DNA of 64,000 nt. Source: Cyanidium caldarium. Taxonomy: Eukaryota > Rhodophyta > Bangiophyceae > Cyanidiales > Cyanidiaceae. Position numbers and translations under genes: made by a program. Under the pieces are notes generated by a model. That model was not told the origin of the DNA. It saw nothing but the letters and a program-made list of their open reading frames with translations, and did no database searches. The stretch spans positions 396,501 through 460,500 of the forward strand of contig JANCYW010000005.1 of NCBI GenBank assembly GCA_026184775.1, given 5' to 3'. This document shows, one piece after another, positions 18,099 to 26,419 of the stretch (the first letter of the stretch is position 1; each line of letters starts with the position of its first letter).

Positions 18099-19202
18099 TC
18101 ATCGCGCGCCGATGATATCCACCAACCGCCAACGCGGTACGCCCGTCGGGCGTGCCGATCCGGCGATGTGATCGCCACTGGCGGCAGCCTCTGTTGTGGT
18201 CGACGAGCCCGCAATGACGCCCATCGCCGTCCCGTCAATGGCCTCCAGCAGGGCACAGCTGCCACTGGAGAGGGCCACCGACTGTCCGCACAACGCTTGC
18301 AGCAACCGCTCGAGCGTGGGATTGTGCCCGACCATCATCAGCACGCGCTCCTCCGCACGCAGCTGCTGCAAGCTGCTGTGCAATAGCTCTAGCAATTGCT
18401 GGTCACGCTCGGCGGTAAACAGCACATCGCTGTAGGTGACGCGAACGCGCTGCTGCTCGCCGGACGGCAGCACTGCTTGCACCGCCGACCACGTCTGCCG
18501 CGCGCGCGTCGCACTCGACACCACGGCCACGTCCGGTGGCCACCACTCCACGCCGAGACTGCGCGCCAGCTGCGCGACGATGCCAACGACGTCCCGCTGC
18601 CCGCGGGCCGATAGCGGGCGGTCGCGGTCGAAGCCGCTGGCACCGCTGTCCGTTGCGCTGGCGGCCGCTTGGTCCCATGAGACCGCCCGAGCGTGCCTCA
18701 TGATGATCAGCCGCGGGCGCGGTTGACAAGTGCGCTGCGATGCATCCACCGCCAACGGTACACCGGCCAGTATCTGCCGAATAACCCGCTCGCGTACCGA
18801 TGGCGTCAGAAACAAAAGCCAGGGTGAATGCGGCTCGCAGGCCCGGTGACGCTCCAGCGTCTTGCATGCGGTGGCGGTGGTGGACGGCCTGGCCGTCTTG
18901 CTGCCCGTCGTCCCGCCCGAGCCTCCCGACGAACCCGAGCTGCTAGAGGCGGCCGGCGTCGGTGCCGGAGTGGGCGGGACGTATACCACACGATGCGCCT
19001 GCGCGACGTTGGTCAGCAAGCGCAACAAACCCTCGGTGATGAGCATCAAGCCGCCGAACCCAGCACCACATGCAAAGTGTGCATGCCCATGGGATGGAGC
19101 GGCCCCGACTTGTCTGCCGGATGCACGACGGTTCGGATCCGTCGTGGGAGAGCGGGAGGCAGCGAGGAGAGCATCCAACGCACCGACGCTCGCATAGGCC
19201 AA
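18099..19202 (-). CDS. SixA-like histidine phosphatase
   Basis: Histidine (phosphoglycerate mutase-like) phosphatase superfamily, closest in pattern to bacterial SixA. Evidence: RHG-type motif LIIMRHARAV, the LSARGQRDV segment, SSATRARQTW, and the second catalytic histidine in MMVGHNPTLERLL. The 170-residue N-terminal part (of 367 aa) contains a hydrophobic helix near residue 55 and a Ser/Gly/Pro linker and has no family I know; a later start at the Met near residue 53 is possible. Substrate in eukaryotic SixA-like proteins is uncertain, so protein phosphohistidine is only a possibility. Stop is 37 bp from the convergent kinase stop. Confidence 0.82.
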   Translation of the reverse strand: MAYASVGALDALLAASRSPTTDPNRRASGRQVGAAPSHGHAHFACGAGFGGLMLITEGLLRLLTNVAQAHRVVYVPPTPAPTPAASSSSGSSGGSGGTTGSKTARPSTTATACKTLERHRACEPHSPWLLFLTPSVRERVIRQILAGVPLAVDASQRTCQPRPRLIIMRHARAVSWDQAAASATDSGASGFDRDRPLSARGQRDVVGIVAQLARSLGVEWWPPDVAVVSSATRARQTWSAVQAVLPSGEQQRVRVTYSDVLFTAERDQQLLELLHSSLQQLRAEERVLMMVGHNPTLERLLQALCGQSVALSSGSCALLEAIDGTAMGVIAGSSTTTEAAASGDHIAGSARPTGVPRWRLVDIIGAR

Positions 19203-19327
19203 CTTGGGTCGATGCGGTTTACGCCTGCTATCTCTCCAAACGTGTGCTTTCGCTCCGATGCGGTCGCCCTGATGACAATGTGCGCGTTCAAACCGCTCGC
19301 GGCTTCCTCGTTCTCACTGCGCCCGCA

Positions 19328-20905
19328 TCACTCCGTCCAATTGACTGCAAGCAGGTACTTGACCACGGCGGAGCGCATGGCAAAATCGGGATCCTGCTCC
19401 TCCAGCGCCATCCGCATCAGCTCCTCGCCGTAGGTGGTCTCCACCAACGTATCCAGATCGTTGGCGGTTTTCTTTCGCAGCGTCTCCAACTCTTCACCTT
19501 GCGGCAGCGGCTGGCCTCGGGCCCGGCGTTCGGCGACGAGCGCGTCCGTGGCCAGGTCCACTGCGAACGACGCCAGCTGCTCGGCGGTGAGCGAGGCGTC
19601 GTCGGTGATGAGGTCGCGCATCTCAAATCGAGGCTGCAGCAGCTGCTGATGGCCGGCCGCCTCGGCCGTCTTGTTCACCACCCGATTGATCACCACGTCA
19701 TCCAAGTCGCCGTACAGCGTGTACATGAAGAACAAATGTCGATCGAACTCGTGAATGTCCTGCACGCCGACATTCCAGGCATCGAACGGCACATCCACCG
19801 GGATTTCGTCCGGCGCCGGCGATTCCTGCTCCTCCTCCTCGTCCTCCTCCTCGTCTCCCTTCGCGGACTTGGCGTCGGGTGGCTCGGGCGCCCACATCCA
19901 CTCTTTGGAGGTGGGGTATTTGGCCTCGGCGCGCTCCGTATCCAACGCCTCCGCCAGATCGCCGTACAGCCCCCGCTCCCGCACCATCCTTCGCATGCGC
20001 ATCACGTCGTGAAAGTGCGCCTCGCGCATGAATGCGTCCTGGGGCGTCTGCAGCGCGAACTCGGTGTTCTTCTTGGAGTAGGTGGTGCGGAACTGCGATC
20101 GCGGCCGCGGCGCCCGCTTCACCGGATTCGGTTGCGGCGGTCCGGGATTCGGCATGACAGGCGGCTCCTTGCCCACCGCCAACCCGCGCTCTCGCGCTCG
20201 CTGCAGAATCGCCTCCGCATCCTCCACGCTGATGCCGGCGCACTGGCAGACGTCGTTGGAGGCGCGCTGTCCATCTTCCCGGCCGTCGCCGTCGTCGTCG
20301 TCGTCGTCGTCCGCGTGGAAACGGATCATGTACAAGTCACCCACGCGGTTGCCCACGTTAAAGTTGTTCACATACGCCTTCTGCCACGTCTCCCGGTCCA
20401 CTTGGAAGTGCGGGCCCGCGAGCAGCTCCGTGGACACCGCCAGCACCAGCGAGCCCACATCACACGGCTCCCGCTCCGCCTCCATCCGCCAACGGTAGTA
20501 GATGGCGGCGGCGGCGGCCGCCTTGGCAATCTCCTCGTGCACCGTCAACTCCTCCCATTCGGTGTCCAGCCACCGCCGCACTTCGTCGATGAGCCACGCC
20601 GTCTCCGCCTCCAACAGCGCCGTTCCGCTCGACGACCCCAACGTCGGTATGGTCGGTGGCGGGACCGGCGGCTCCACGCCCAGTCGCTGCGCGTCCCGAC
20701 GTCGCTCGTCCTCGTCGTCACTGAGTGGGAACGGCGGCTCGCCCGAATGCCAACCCGCCCCCATGGAGACAGGAATGTGAGCGGTGCGGCGGGCGGGCGA
20801 GCGCGACCATCGCCACCGAGTGTCTGTGGAGACGGCAGACACAAAATGCCGATGCCGGAGCGCGCTCGGATGTGCGCCTCGAATTGTCCAACCCGATAAA
20901 AACAT
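19328..20905 (-). CDS. Uncharacterised, probably organelle-targeted protein
   Basis: 525 aa from the ATG at 20905; a start at 20962 is also open. The first 30 residues are basic, Ser/Arg-rich and nearly free of acidic residues, like a plastid or mitochondrial leader. The body is mostly helical and acidic: a WLIDEVRRWLDTEWEELTVHEE segment, an Ala-rich helix, a seven-Asp run (20289-20311), a Pro-rich linker, an EED-rich linker, and a C-terminal helical region containing EFDRHLFFMYTLYGDLDD. I recognise no domain. Coding is supported by the long uninterrupted frame and Trp/Tyr-rich conserved-looking blocks. Confidence 0.65.
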   Translation of the reverse strand: MFLSGWTIRGAHPSALRHRHFVSAVSTDTRWRWSRSPARRTAHIPVSMGAGWHSGEPPFPLSDDEDERRRDAQRLGVEPPVPPPTIPTLGSSSGTALLEAETAWLIDEVRRWLDTEWEELTVHEEIAKAAAAAAIYYRWRMEAEREPCDVGSLVLAVSTELLAGPHFQVDRETWQKAYVNNFNVGNRVGDLYMIRFHADDDDDDDGDGREDGQRASNDVCQCAGISVEDAEAILQRARERGLAVGKEPPVMPNPGPPQPNPVKRAPRPRSQFRTTYSKKNTEFALQTPQDAFMREAHFHDVMRMRRMVRERGLYGDLAEALDTERAEAKYPTSKEWMWAPEPPDAKSAKGDEEEDEEEEQESPAPDEIPVDVPFDAWNVGVQDIHEFDRHLFFMYTLYGDLDDVVINRVVNKTAEAAGHQQLLQPRFEMRDLITDDASLTAEQLASFAVDLATDALVAERRARGQPLPQGEELETLRKKTANDLDTLVETTYGEELMRMALEEQDPDFAMRSAVVKYLLAVNWTE

Positions 20906-21164
20906 GGCCGCAGGGGGCGACAGCACGCGGTTGTACAGCCGTCGGGCGGAGCGAACGCGCACGAGAGCATCTGCGTCGACATTCCGTCACACTGCCGGAT
21001 GCGCGTGACTCCTGGCGGGTCGGTGCAGCGCGGCTCCGGTTTTGAATGGCCCGGCGGGTGGAGGTTGACTGCCGCCTCGGAAGAGGAGATCGATTACAGA
21101 GGCCGGTCGAGAGCGGGTATTTCCATCTGTCCACTTCGCATCAGCGTGATTACGTATTCGAATC

Positions 21165-21407
21165 ATGGAGGATCCCCACGAGGCGCAGCAGGCACACTTG
21201 CTGGACCGCGTTGCCCGCAGCGTGCGAACGCTGCATCAGGTGATGGCCGAGGTGAACGGGGAGCTCGAGTCGGTACAGGCGATGGAGCCGGACGTGGCGT
21301 TTGTGGCTCGGGTGCTGCAGCTTTGGACTCGCGGGGTGTGCGCGGAGCGGTGCCGACGAGAGGTGTCAGAGCCGACGGTGGAGACGAACGATAACGATGT
21401 GCGTTGA
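21165..21407 (+). CDS. DAD4: DASH/Dam1 complex subunit DAD4-like
   Basis: 80-aa protein whose N-terminus MEDPHEAQQAHLLDRV lines up with fungal Dad4, which begins MENPHEQVQANILSRI, and continues as a heptad-rich helix (LHQVMAEVNGELESVQ against LNESVAILNQELVTI). Dad4 is a small subunit of the ten-protein DASH/Dam1 ring that couples kinetochores to spindle microtubule ends. Length agrees with the family (about 70-80 aa). This alignment is from memory, so a profile search should confirm it. The gene is divergent from the organelle-leader orphan across 259 bp and convergent with the bilin lyase. Confidence 0.75.
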   Translation: MEDPHEAQQAHLLDRVARSVRTLHQVMAEVNGELESVQAMEPDVAFVARVLQLWTRGVCAERCRREVSEPTVETNDNDVR

Positions 21408-21520
21408 CGAGAAGAGGCCAGCGCCGCACCTGCGTCGGCCTGCTCGAAGAGCCTTGGCGCCAATAGCATTTCGAGAATTTATTGCCGTGTACATGGTGCA
21501 CCCCCTCATTCCTCCCCGTT

Positions 21521-22327
21521 TCAAGCCACCTTCTGCTCGATACCGCCGCCGTTCAACCACACGTCTTGCAACAGCGGCCGGTTCAGGTGCGCGGAGCGAC
21601 TCGGGTCCCACTGCAGCGGGCGTCGATAGTTGGTGATTTGTCGCAGGCGCAGCTGTTCGTTGCACAGGGTGATGCGATCGACGCTGACCGTCTTGGCGTA
21701 CGCGGTGATCATCAGCAGCTCGCGCTCGTCCGGGCGGTACTCAAACTCGGCGGCGATCGGACCGCCCTCCTCGTAGCCTCTGTCGCGGTAGTACTTGCCG
21801 CGAACCGCCGTGCCACTGGTGCCGTCGCCCCGGCCGGCAATATCCGGCACAAACAGCAAGTTGGTGCTCTCCTTCACCCGCTCGCCACGCTCCATCACCG
21901 TGGCGAAAGTGACACAAAAGCCGGCAATACCTCCTTCGAGATCCAGCCCCGCCTCCGTCAGCGCCCGCTCGTCTACCCCGTTGTCCCGCAGCACCGCCCG
22001 CTTTGTGCTGAGCGTCAACGGCGCCACGCTGAAGGTGGTCTCCGAACGTTCGCTCTCCAGGACGGGCGGTTCGCCCTCTGCCGCTGCTGCTCTCCGGTAA
22101 AAGTAACACCGCAGCGTGTGCCACTGTCCCGTCTGACAGCGAAAGAACGACTCGAACGAGGTCGGCGCCGCGGCCGAGAACACCTGCGCCCGCAACCGGA
22201 GACGATGGGGAGGAAGCGACTGGCGACAGAGCGAAAGTGGTGATGAGCGGATGAAGGCCGTCTGATGCTGTCGGCTGGTGAGCGACGGGCTGAACACCGA
22301 CCCACTCGGCCAAAATGTGATGAACAT
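21521..22327 (-). CDS. CpcS/CpeS-type phycobiliprotein chromophore lyase, plastid-targeted
   Basis: Lipocalin-like lyase that attaches bilin to a cysteine of phycobiliproteins. The core has FESFFRCQTGQWHTLRCYFY, SERSETTF, then NLLFVPD, YYRDRGYEEGGPIAAEFEY, and SVDRITLCNEQLRLRQITNY, the order seen in CpcS/CpeS. The ATG at 22327 gives 268 aa with a leader beginning MFITFWPSGSVFSPSLTSRQ, rich in Ser and Arg with a Phe near the N-terminus, typical of red algal transit peptides. It implies phycobilisomes in the plastid. An upstream ATG (22540) is open but unneeded. Confidence 0.88.
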   Translation of the reverse strand: MFITFWPSGSVFSPSLTSRQHQTAFIRSSPLSLCRQSLPPHRLRLRAQVFSAAAPTSFESFFRCQTGQWHTLRCYFYRRAAAAEGEPPVLESERSETTFSVAPLTLSTKRAVLRDNGVDERALTEAGLDLEGGIAGFCVTFATVMERGERVKESTNLLFVPDIAGRGDGTSGTAVRGKYYRDRGYEEGGPIAAEFEYRPDERELLMITAYAKTVSVDRITLCNEQLRLRQITNYRRPLQWDPSRSAHLNRPLLQDVWLNGGGIEQKVA

Positions 22328-22588
22328 GTTTCCGAAAGGGCACGGTCGCACCACCGAAAAAGCGACGCGGGGATCCCGATCTCGCGCGGCAATCGCCGCG
22401 ACGATCTCCGCCCAAACGGATCGGGACGGGAGGAGGCTCCTGGAATACCCGCAGGAGCAAGTCACGGCTTGCCCGTGGAATGTGTGAACGAGTGGCATAA
22501 GGGCCGGCCGTTGCGGGTATGCTGCTCGAGGCACATACAAGCCGCCCTTTCACACCGGATTTTATTCTTCGGATGCGCTCAGCCCAAC

Positions 22589-24499
22589 TCAAGTCAGTTT
22601 CCAGGTCTGTTTCACAAAGTCGGCGCCGCGCTCGGCAATCATCATGGTCGGCGCTCCGGTCTGGCCGCCGGTGATCTTGGGCATTACCGACGCGTCAATC
22701 ACACGCAGACGCTCGATGCCGTACACCCGCAGTTGCGGGTCGACCACCGCGTCCGGACCGGTGCCCATGCGCGCCGTGCCCACCAGCGCATTGGCGGTGT
22801 GGCAGGTCTGGCGCACATACTCCTCCGGCTTGTCGGTCACGCTTGCCGGGAACACCTCCTCGCCGCGATACTCCTCCATCGGCTCTAGTCCAATAATCTT
22901 GCGGCTCACCTGGATGCCGTTCACCAGCGTGCGCAGGTCGCGCGGATCCTGCAACCAGTTCGCGTGGATGATGGGGCGAGTGCGCGGATCCACCGTGGAC
23001 AGCCGCACCGAGCCGCGACTGTGCGGCCGTATCAGCACCGACTGCACCGCGAATCCGGCCGGCCGCACGTTGGTGTTCATCAGAAAGTCGCCGCCGCTGC
23101 GGTATTCGGCGAGACTCTTATACGGGTCCGGGTCGGAGAAGAAGGGCACGAAACGCAACTGCAAGTCACATCCGTAGTCCTCCGCGTCCGCGCGCGTGTG
23201 ATAAAAGCCGCCCGCTTCGCAGATCGGCGAAGTGAGCGGGCCGGTGCCCAGCGCAAAGTACTGAAACAGCGTCCAGGGATCCTTGCCTAGCAGCTCGGTG
23301 TAGTACAGCTGCTTGTGCTGGCGATCGTCCTGGAACGGATCCGGCGAGTAATGCGACACCACCACGGCCGCGTGATCTTGCAGATTGCTGCCGACGCCGA
23401 CACTGTCGCGCACCACTTTCAGGCCCAGCGAGCGCAAATGCTCCCCCGGACCGATGCCTGACAGCATCAGCAGCTGCGGCGTGCCGATCGCCCCGGCCGC
23501 CAGCAACACCTCGCACGCCGCATGAGCGATCACACGCTTGCCGTGCCGATCGATATAGGACACGCCGATCGCTCGCCGCTGCTCCTCGTCCAGCACCACC
23601 CGCTCGGCCAGCGCGTGCGTCTCGATGTGCAAATTGCGCCGACCGCGAATCGGCCGCAGAAACGCCGTGGCCGGCGACTCGCGCCGACCGTCGCGCTGCG
23701 TGACTTGATACATCCCGATGCCCTCCTGGCCCTCGTTCCAGTCGTTAAAGTCCGGATTGCGACGGCTGCCTTCCAGTTCGGCCGCCCGGAGGAACGCCAG
23801 CGACATCGGGTTGGGGTGGCGCTGGTTGCACACCCGCAGCGGCCCGTCGGCGCCGTGGAATTCGCGCGACTTGGCGCCGAACGCGTCTTGCGACTCGGCA
23901 CGCTCGTTCGACTCGCTGCGCTTGAAGTAGGGTATCACGTCGAGCGGGCCCCAGCCGGTGGCACCGTACCGCTCCTCCCAGAAAGCGTAATCCAGGAACG
24001 AGCCGCGCACGTACAACATCACCGATATGGCGTGCGAGCCGCCCTCACCCATACCACGCGGAAAGTACAGCGAGCCGCGGCCGCCCATTTGCGCAGGATC
24101 CTCCCGCGAATAGAACCCGTAATCCAGGCGGCTGCCCAGCAGCTGCGAGAACCCCAGCGGAATGTGCTCGTAGATGGGCGCGTCATCCAGCGTGCCGCCA
24201 TTTTCTAGCAACAACACCCGCGGCGCGCCGCGTTTGCCATCCGCAAAGCGTGCGTTGACCAGCCGGTGCGCCAACACACTGCCAGCCGCACCCGCGCCCA
24301 CGATGATAAAGTCGTACGTCGGGCCGGTGAACGCCCCACCGGGCGCTTGCATCGACCATCTGGGACGAGAGCGGGAGACAGTGCATCGGGCTGGACGTTG
24401 CCGACTCTTCAACGAGTTGGTCCCCGGTCCTCGTTTCACCCAAACGAGGCTGTGGTGCGCAAAGGCCGTGGCTGCCGTCGGCCGGTGCAGGTTTTCCAT
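22589..24499 (-). CDS. FAP: Fatty acid photodecarboxylase (GMC flavoenzyme)
   Basis: Glucose-methanol-choline oxidoreductase fold with FAD-binding VGAGAAGSVLAHRL, and the C-terminal DASVMPKITGGQTGAP block. It has the two residues that separate light-driven FAP from other GMC enzymes: a Cys in SPICEAGGF (codon 23219-23221) and an Arg in DLQLRFVP, matching Cys432 and Arg451 of Chlorella FAP, and an Asn in HTANALVGT. FAP turns free fatty acids into alkanes/alkenes under blue light in plastids. The start at 24499 adds a Ser/Arg/Thr-rich leader and gives 636 aa, near the Chlorella length. The usual N in the GGSS-x-x-N motif is replaced (GGSHAISVML). Confidence 0.85.
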   Translation of the reverse strand: MENLHRPTAATAFAHHSLVWVKRGPGTNSLKSRQRPARCTVSRSRPRWSMQAPGGAFTGPTYDFIIVGAGAAGSVLAHRLVNARFADGKRGAPRVLLLENGGTLDDAPIYEHIPLGFSQLLGSRLDYGFYSREDPAQMGGRGSLYFPRGMGEGGSHAISVMLYVRGSFLDYAFWEERYGATGWGPLDVIPYFKRSESNERAESQDAFGAKSREFHGADGPLRVCNQRHPNPMSLAFLRAAELEGSRRNPDFNDWNEGQEGIGMYQVTQRDGRRESPATAFLRPIRGRRNLHIETHALAERVVLDEEQRRAIGVSYIDRHGKRVIAHAACEVLLAAGAIGTPQLLMLSGIGPGEHLRSLGLKVVRDSVGVGSNLQDHAAVVVSHYSPDPFQDDRQHKQLYYTELLGKDPWTLFQYFALGTGPLTSPICEAGGFYHTRADAEDYGCDLQLRFVPFFSDPDPYKSLAEYRSGGDFLMNTNVRPAGFAVQSVLIRPHSRGSVRLSTVDPRTRPIIHANWLQDPRDLRTLVNGIQVSRKIIGLEPMEEYRGEEVFPASVTDKPEEYVRQTCHTANALVGTARMGTGPDAVVDPQLRVYGIERLRVIDASVMPKITGGQTGAPTMMIAERGADFVKQTWKLT

Positions 24500-24891
24500 C
24501 TCCCTACGTTGCAGCGTGCGTACACGACGAGCTCGTTCCACGACGACAGTATCACGTTGATCTGCGCCTCCCGCTCGCCTATCCCCTATGCGCCCTCGCC
24601 CGCTATCCCCAGTCTTTCACGTCCCTCTCCCTACCCGATCGATTCACGTTGCTACACCCGGAGAGCGGAGACAATCGCCGGTGGCCGCCCACACCGGAGC
24701 CGCCCTGCGCGAGCTGCAGACGTCGGCGCACAGTTGCAGGCCGGAATATCCCGGGGCGAACACGCTTGGATCATCCTCATCGATCAGAAACGAGTATTGT
24801 CAAGAGCAGCATTCACAGAGGCGTCACTACCAGATCTCGCCTCCCCTCGCTGGATTCGCTCTCCTCTGCCCATCCACTGCACTCTCCCGGG
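24500..24891. other. Divergent promoter region of FAP and the SerB-like gene
   Basis: 392 bp between divergent starts. No RNA, repeat or convincing regulatory element seen. The plus frame is open from 24649, but the protein start is better placed at 24892. Confidence 0.4.
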
Positions 24892-26289
24892 ATGCAGGGC
24901 GCTCCGCTCACTCCGGTCAAGCGAGCCAGCGAGCCGGGCGACGCGCTCAGCACCGGCGAGCGGCTGTTGGTGGTGACGCTGCACGGCATTGCCACGCCCA
25001 ATTTGGTGTCGAGCTTCATGGCAGTGTTGGCGGAGGCGGGTCAGTGGGTGGAGCTGTGTGATATATCTTCGTTTACGGTGGAGGACCGCTTTACCATGAC
25101 CCTTGCGGTGCGGATAAAGGGCGCCGGCGCTGAGGTCCACGACGGCTCGTCGTCCGCGCGCTTCAACGGTCCGGTGGTGGACGCCAGCGAGGCAACGCCA
25201 GCAGTGCGGCGAAGGGCCGAGCACCACCGCGGGATCGAGGGGTATTTGTTACGCGAGCTGTTGCTGACCGCGCACGAGTTGGGCGGCATCGAGATCGACT
25301 TTGAAGTGCTGGACGGTGCCGAGTCGAGCGTGTCCGCCAGCATCGCGGACACCGAGCTGGACGGGCGCGCCTACACCTTTACGTTTTTGGGCACGCCGCG
25401 CATCCCCGCGGCGTTCTTCGCGGCGGCAGCGCGCCTGTTCGCCGAGAGCAGCATCAACATCAACAGCATTCAGCGGCTGAGCGAGCCCGGCGGCAGCGCT
25501 ATGTGTCTGCAGATCTCGGCGAATGTGGCCGCGCCACTGGGTTCGGCGGTGCGGCGCCAACTGCTGCAGCTCGGCAAACAGCACCTGGTGGACATCGCCT
25601 TTGAGCGGTCGGGTTCGCTGCGCACCAAACGCATGGTGGTGTTCGATCTGTCGTGGACGTTGCTGCAAGCAGACGCATGCGAGGTGTTGATTGCGGCGGC
25701 GGGCGCGGACTCGGCGACACTGGCCGATCTGCGCCGACGCCACGCCAGCGATGCGGATGCGTTGTTGCGGGCCCGGGCGCAGCTGCTGCGCGGACACTCG
25801 GTAGCGGACATTGTGCGCCGAACGCGCTCGCTGGTGGAGTACACGCACGGCGCGCGGTCAGTGTGTCAGGTGCTGAAGCGATTGGGGTACCGGCTGGCGG
25901 TGTTGTCGTCGGGTCCGGCGCTGATGGCCGAGATCGCCAAGGAGGACCTCGGACTGGATTTTGCCGTCGGCAACCGGCTCGCGGTAGACGCCAGCGGTGC
26001 CTTCACCGGCGAGATACTGGAGCCGCTGGTGAACGGCGACCGCAAAGGCGAACTCCTGGTGATGCTGTGCATGCAGGAACACCTCGACCGCGAGCAGGTG
26101 ATTGCGGTGGGCGACGGACCGGTGTCGGCCCGGATGCTCGAGCTGGCCGGTCTGTCGATCGCCTTTGAACAGCCGGAAGCGCGCGACGCCGCTGACACCG
26201 ACGGCAAGATCCAGAGCAAGAGCCTGGCATCGATCCTGTTTCTCTTGGGTATCAGTGAGCGGGATATGCGCAGTTTTACCGGTGGATGA
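24892..26289 (+). CDS. Two-ACT SerB-like protein with degenerate HAD active site
   Basis: 465 aa laid out like two-ACT phosphoserine phosphatases: ACT domain 1 (about 23-110), ACT domain 2 (about 160-230) and a HAD domain (about 248-460). In the HAD domain the nucleophile Asp252 is kept, but the second Asp of the DxDxT motif is Ser254 (FDLSWT), the S/T-G-G motif II reads LSSGP, and motif IV is GDGPVSARM, with Asp408 kept and the usual Asn-Asp replaced by Val411-Ser412. The motif III lysine in DRKGEL remains. The general acid/base is therefore missing, so it may be a regulatory, serine-sensing pseudophosphatase rather than the last enzyme of serine synthesis. That is inference. Confidence 0.82.
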   Translation: MQGAPLTPVKRASEPGDALSTGERLLVVTLHGIATPNLVSSFMAVLAEAGQWVELCDISSFTVEDRFTMTLAVRIKGAGAEVHDGSSSARFNGPVVDASEATPAVRRRAEHHRGIEGYLLRELLLTAHELGGIEIDFEVLDGAESSVSASIADTELDGRAYTFTFLGTPRIPAAFFAAAARLFAESSININSIQRLSEPGGSAMCLQISANVAAPLGSAVRRQLLQLGKQHLVDIAFERSGSLRTKRMVVFDLSWTLLQADACEVLIAAAGADSATLADLRRRHASDADALLRARAQLLRGHSVADIVRRTRSLVEYTHGARSVCQVLKRLGYRLAVLSSGPALMAEIAKEDLGLDFAVGNRLAVDASGAFTGEILEPLVNGDRKGELLVMLCMQEHLDREQVIAVGDGPVSARMLELAGLSIAFEQPEARDAADTDGKIQSKSLASILFLLGISERDMRSFTGG

Positions 26290-26419
26290 GCGGGGATGGG
26301 TGAAAGGACTTTGTGGGGATTTTCCTCGGGTGTCGGCAGCTCGTGCGATACGTTTGGGCGCTCGCATTCCCATAGCTCCAGACTCGGCACCGGCGTCCAT
26401 CGTCACCGACTTGCTCGAT

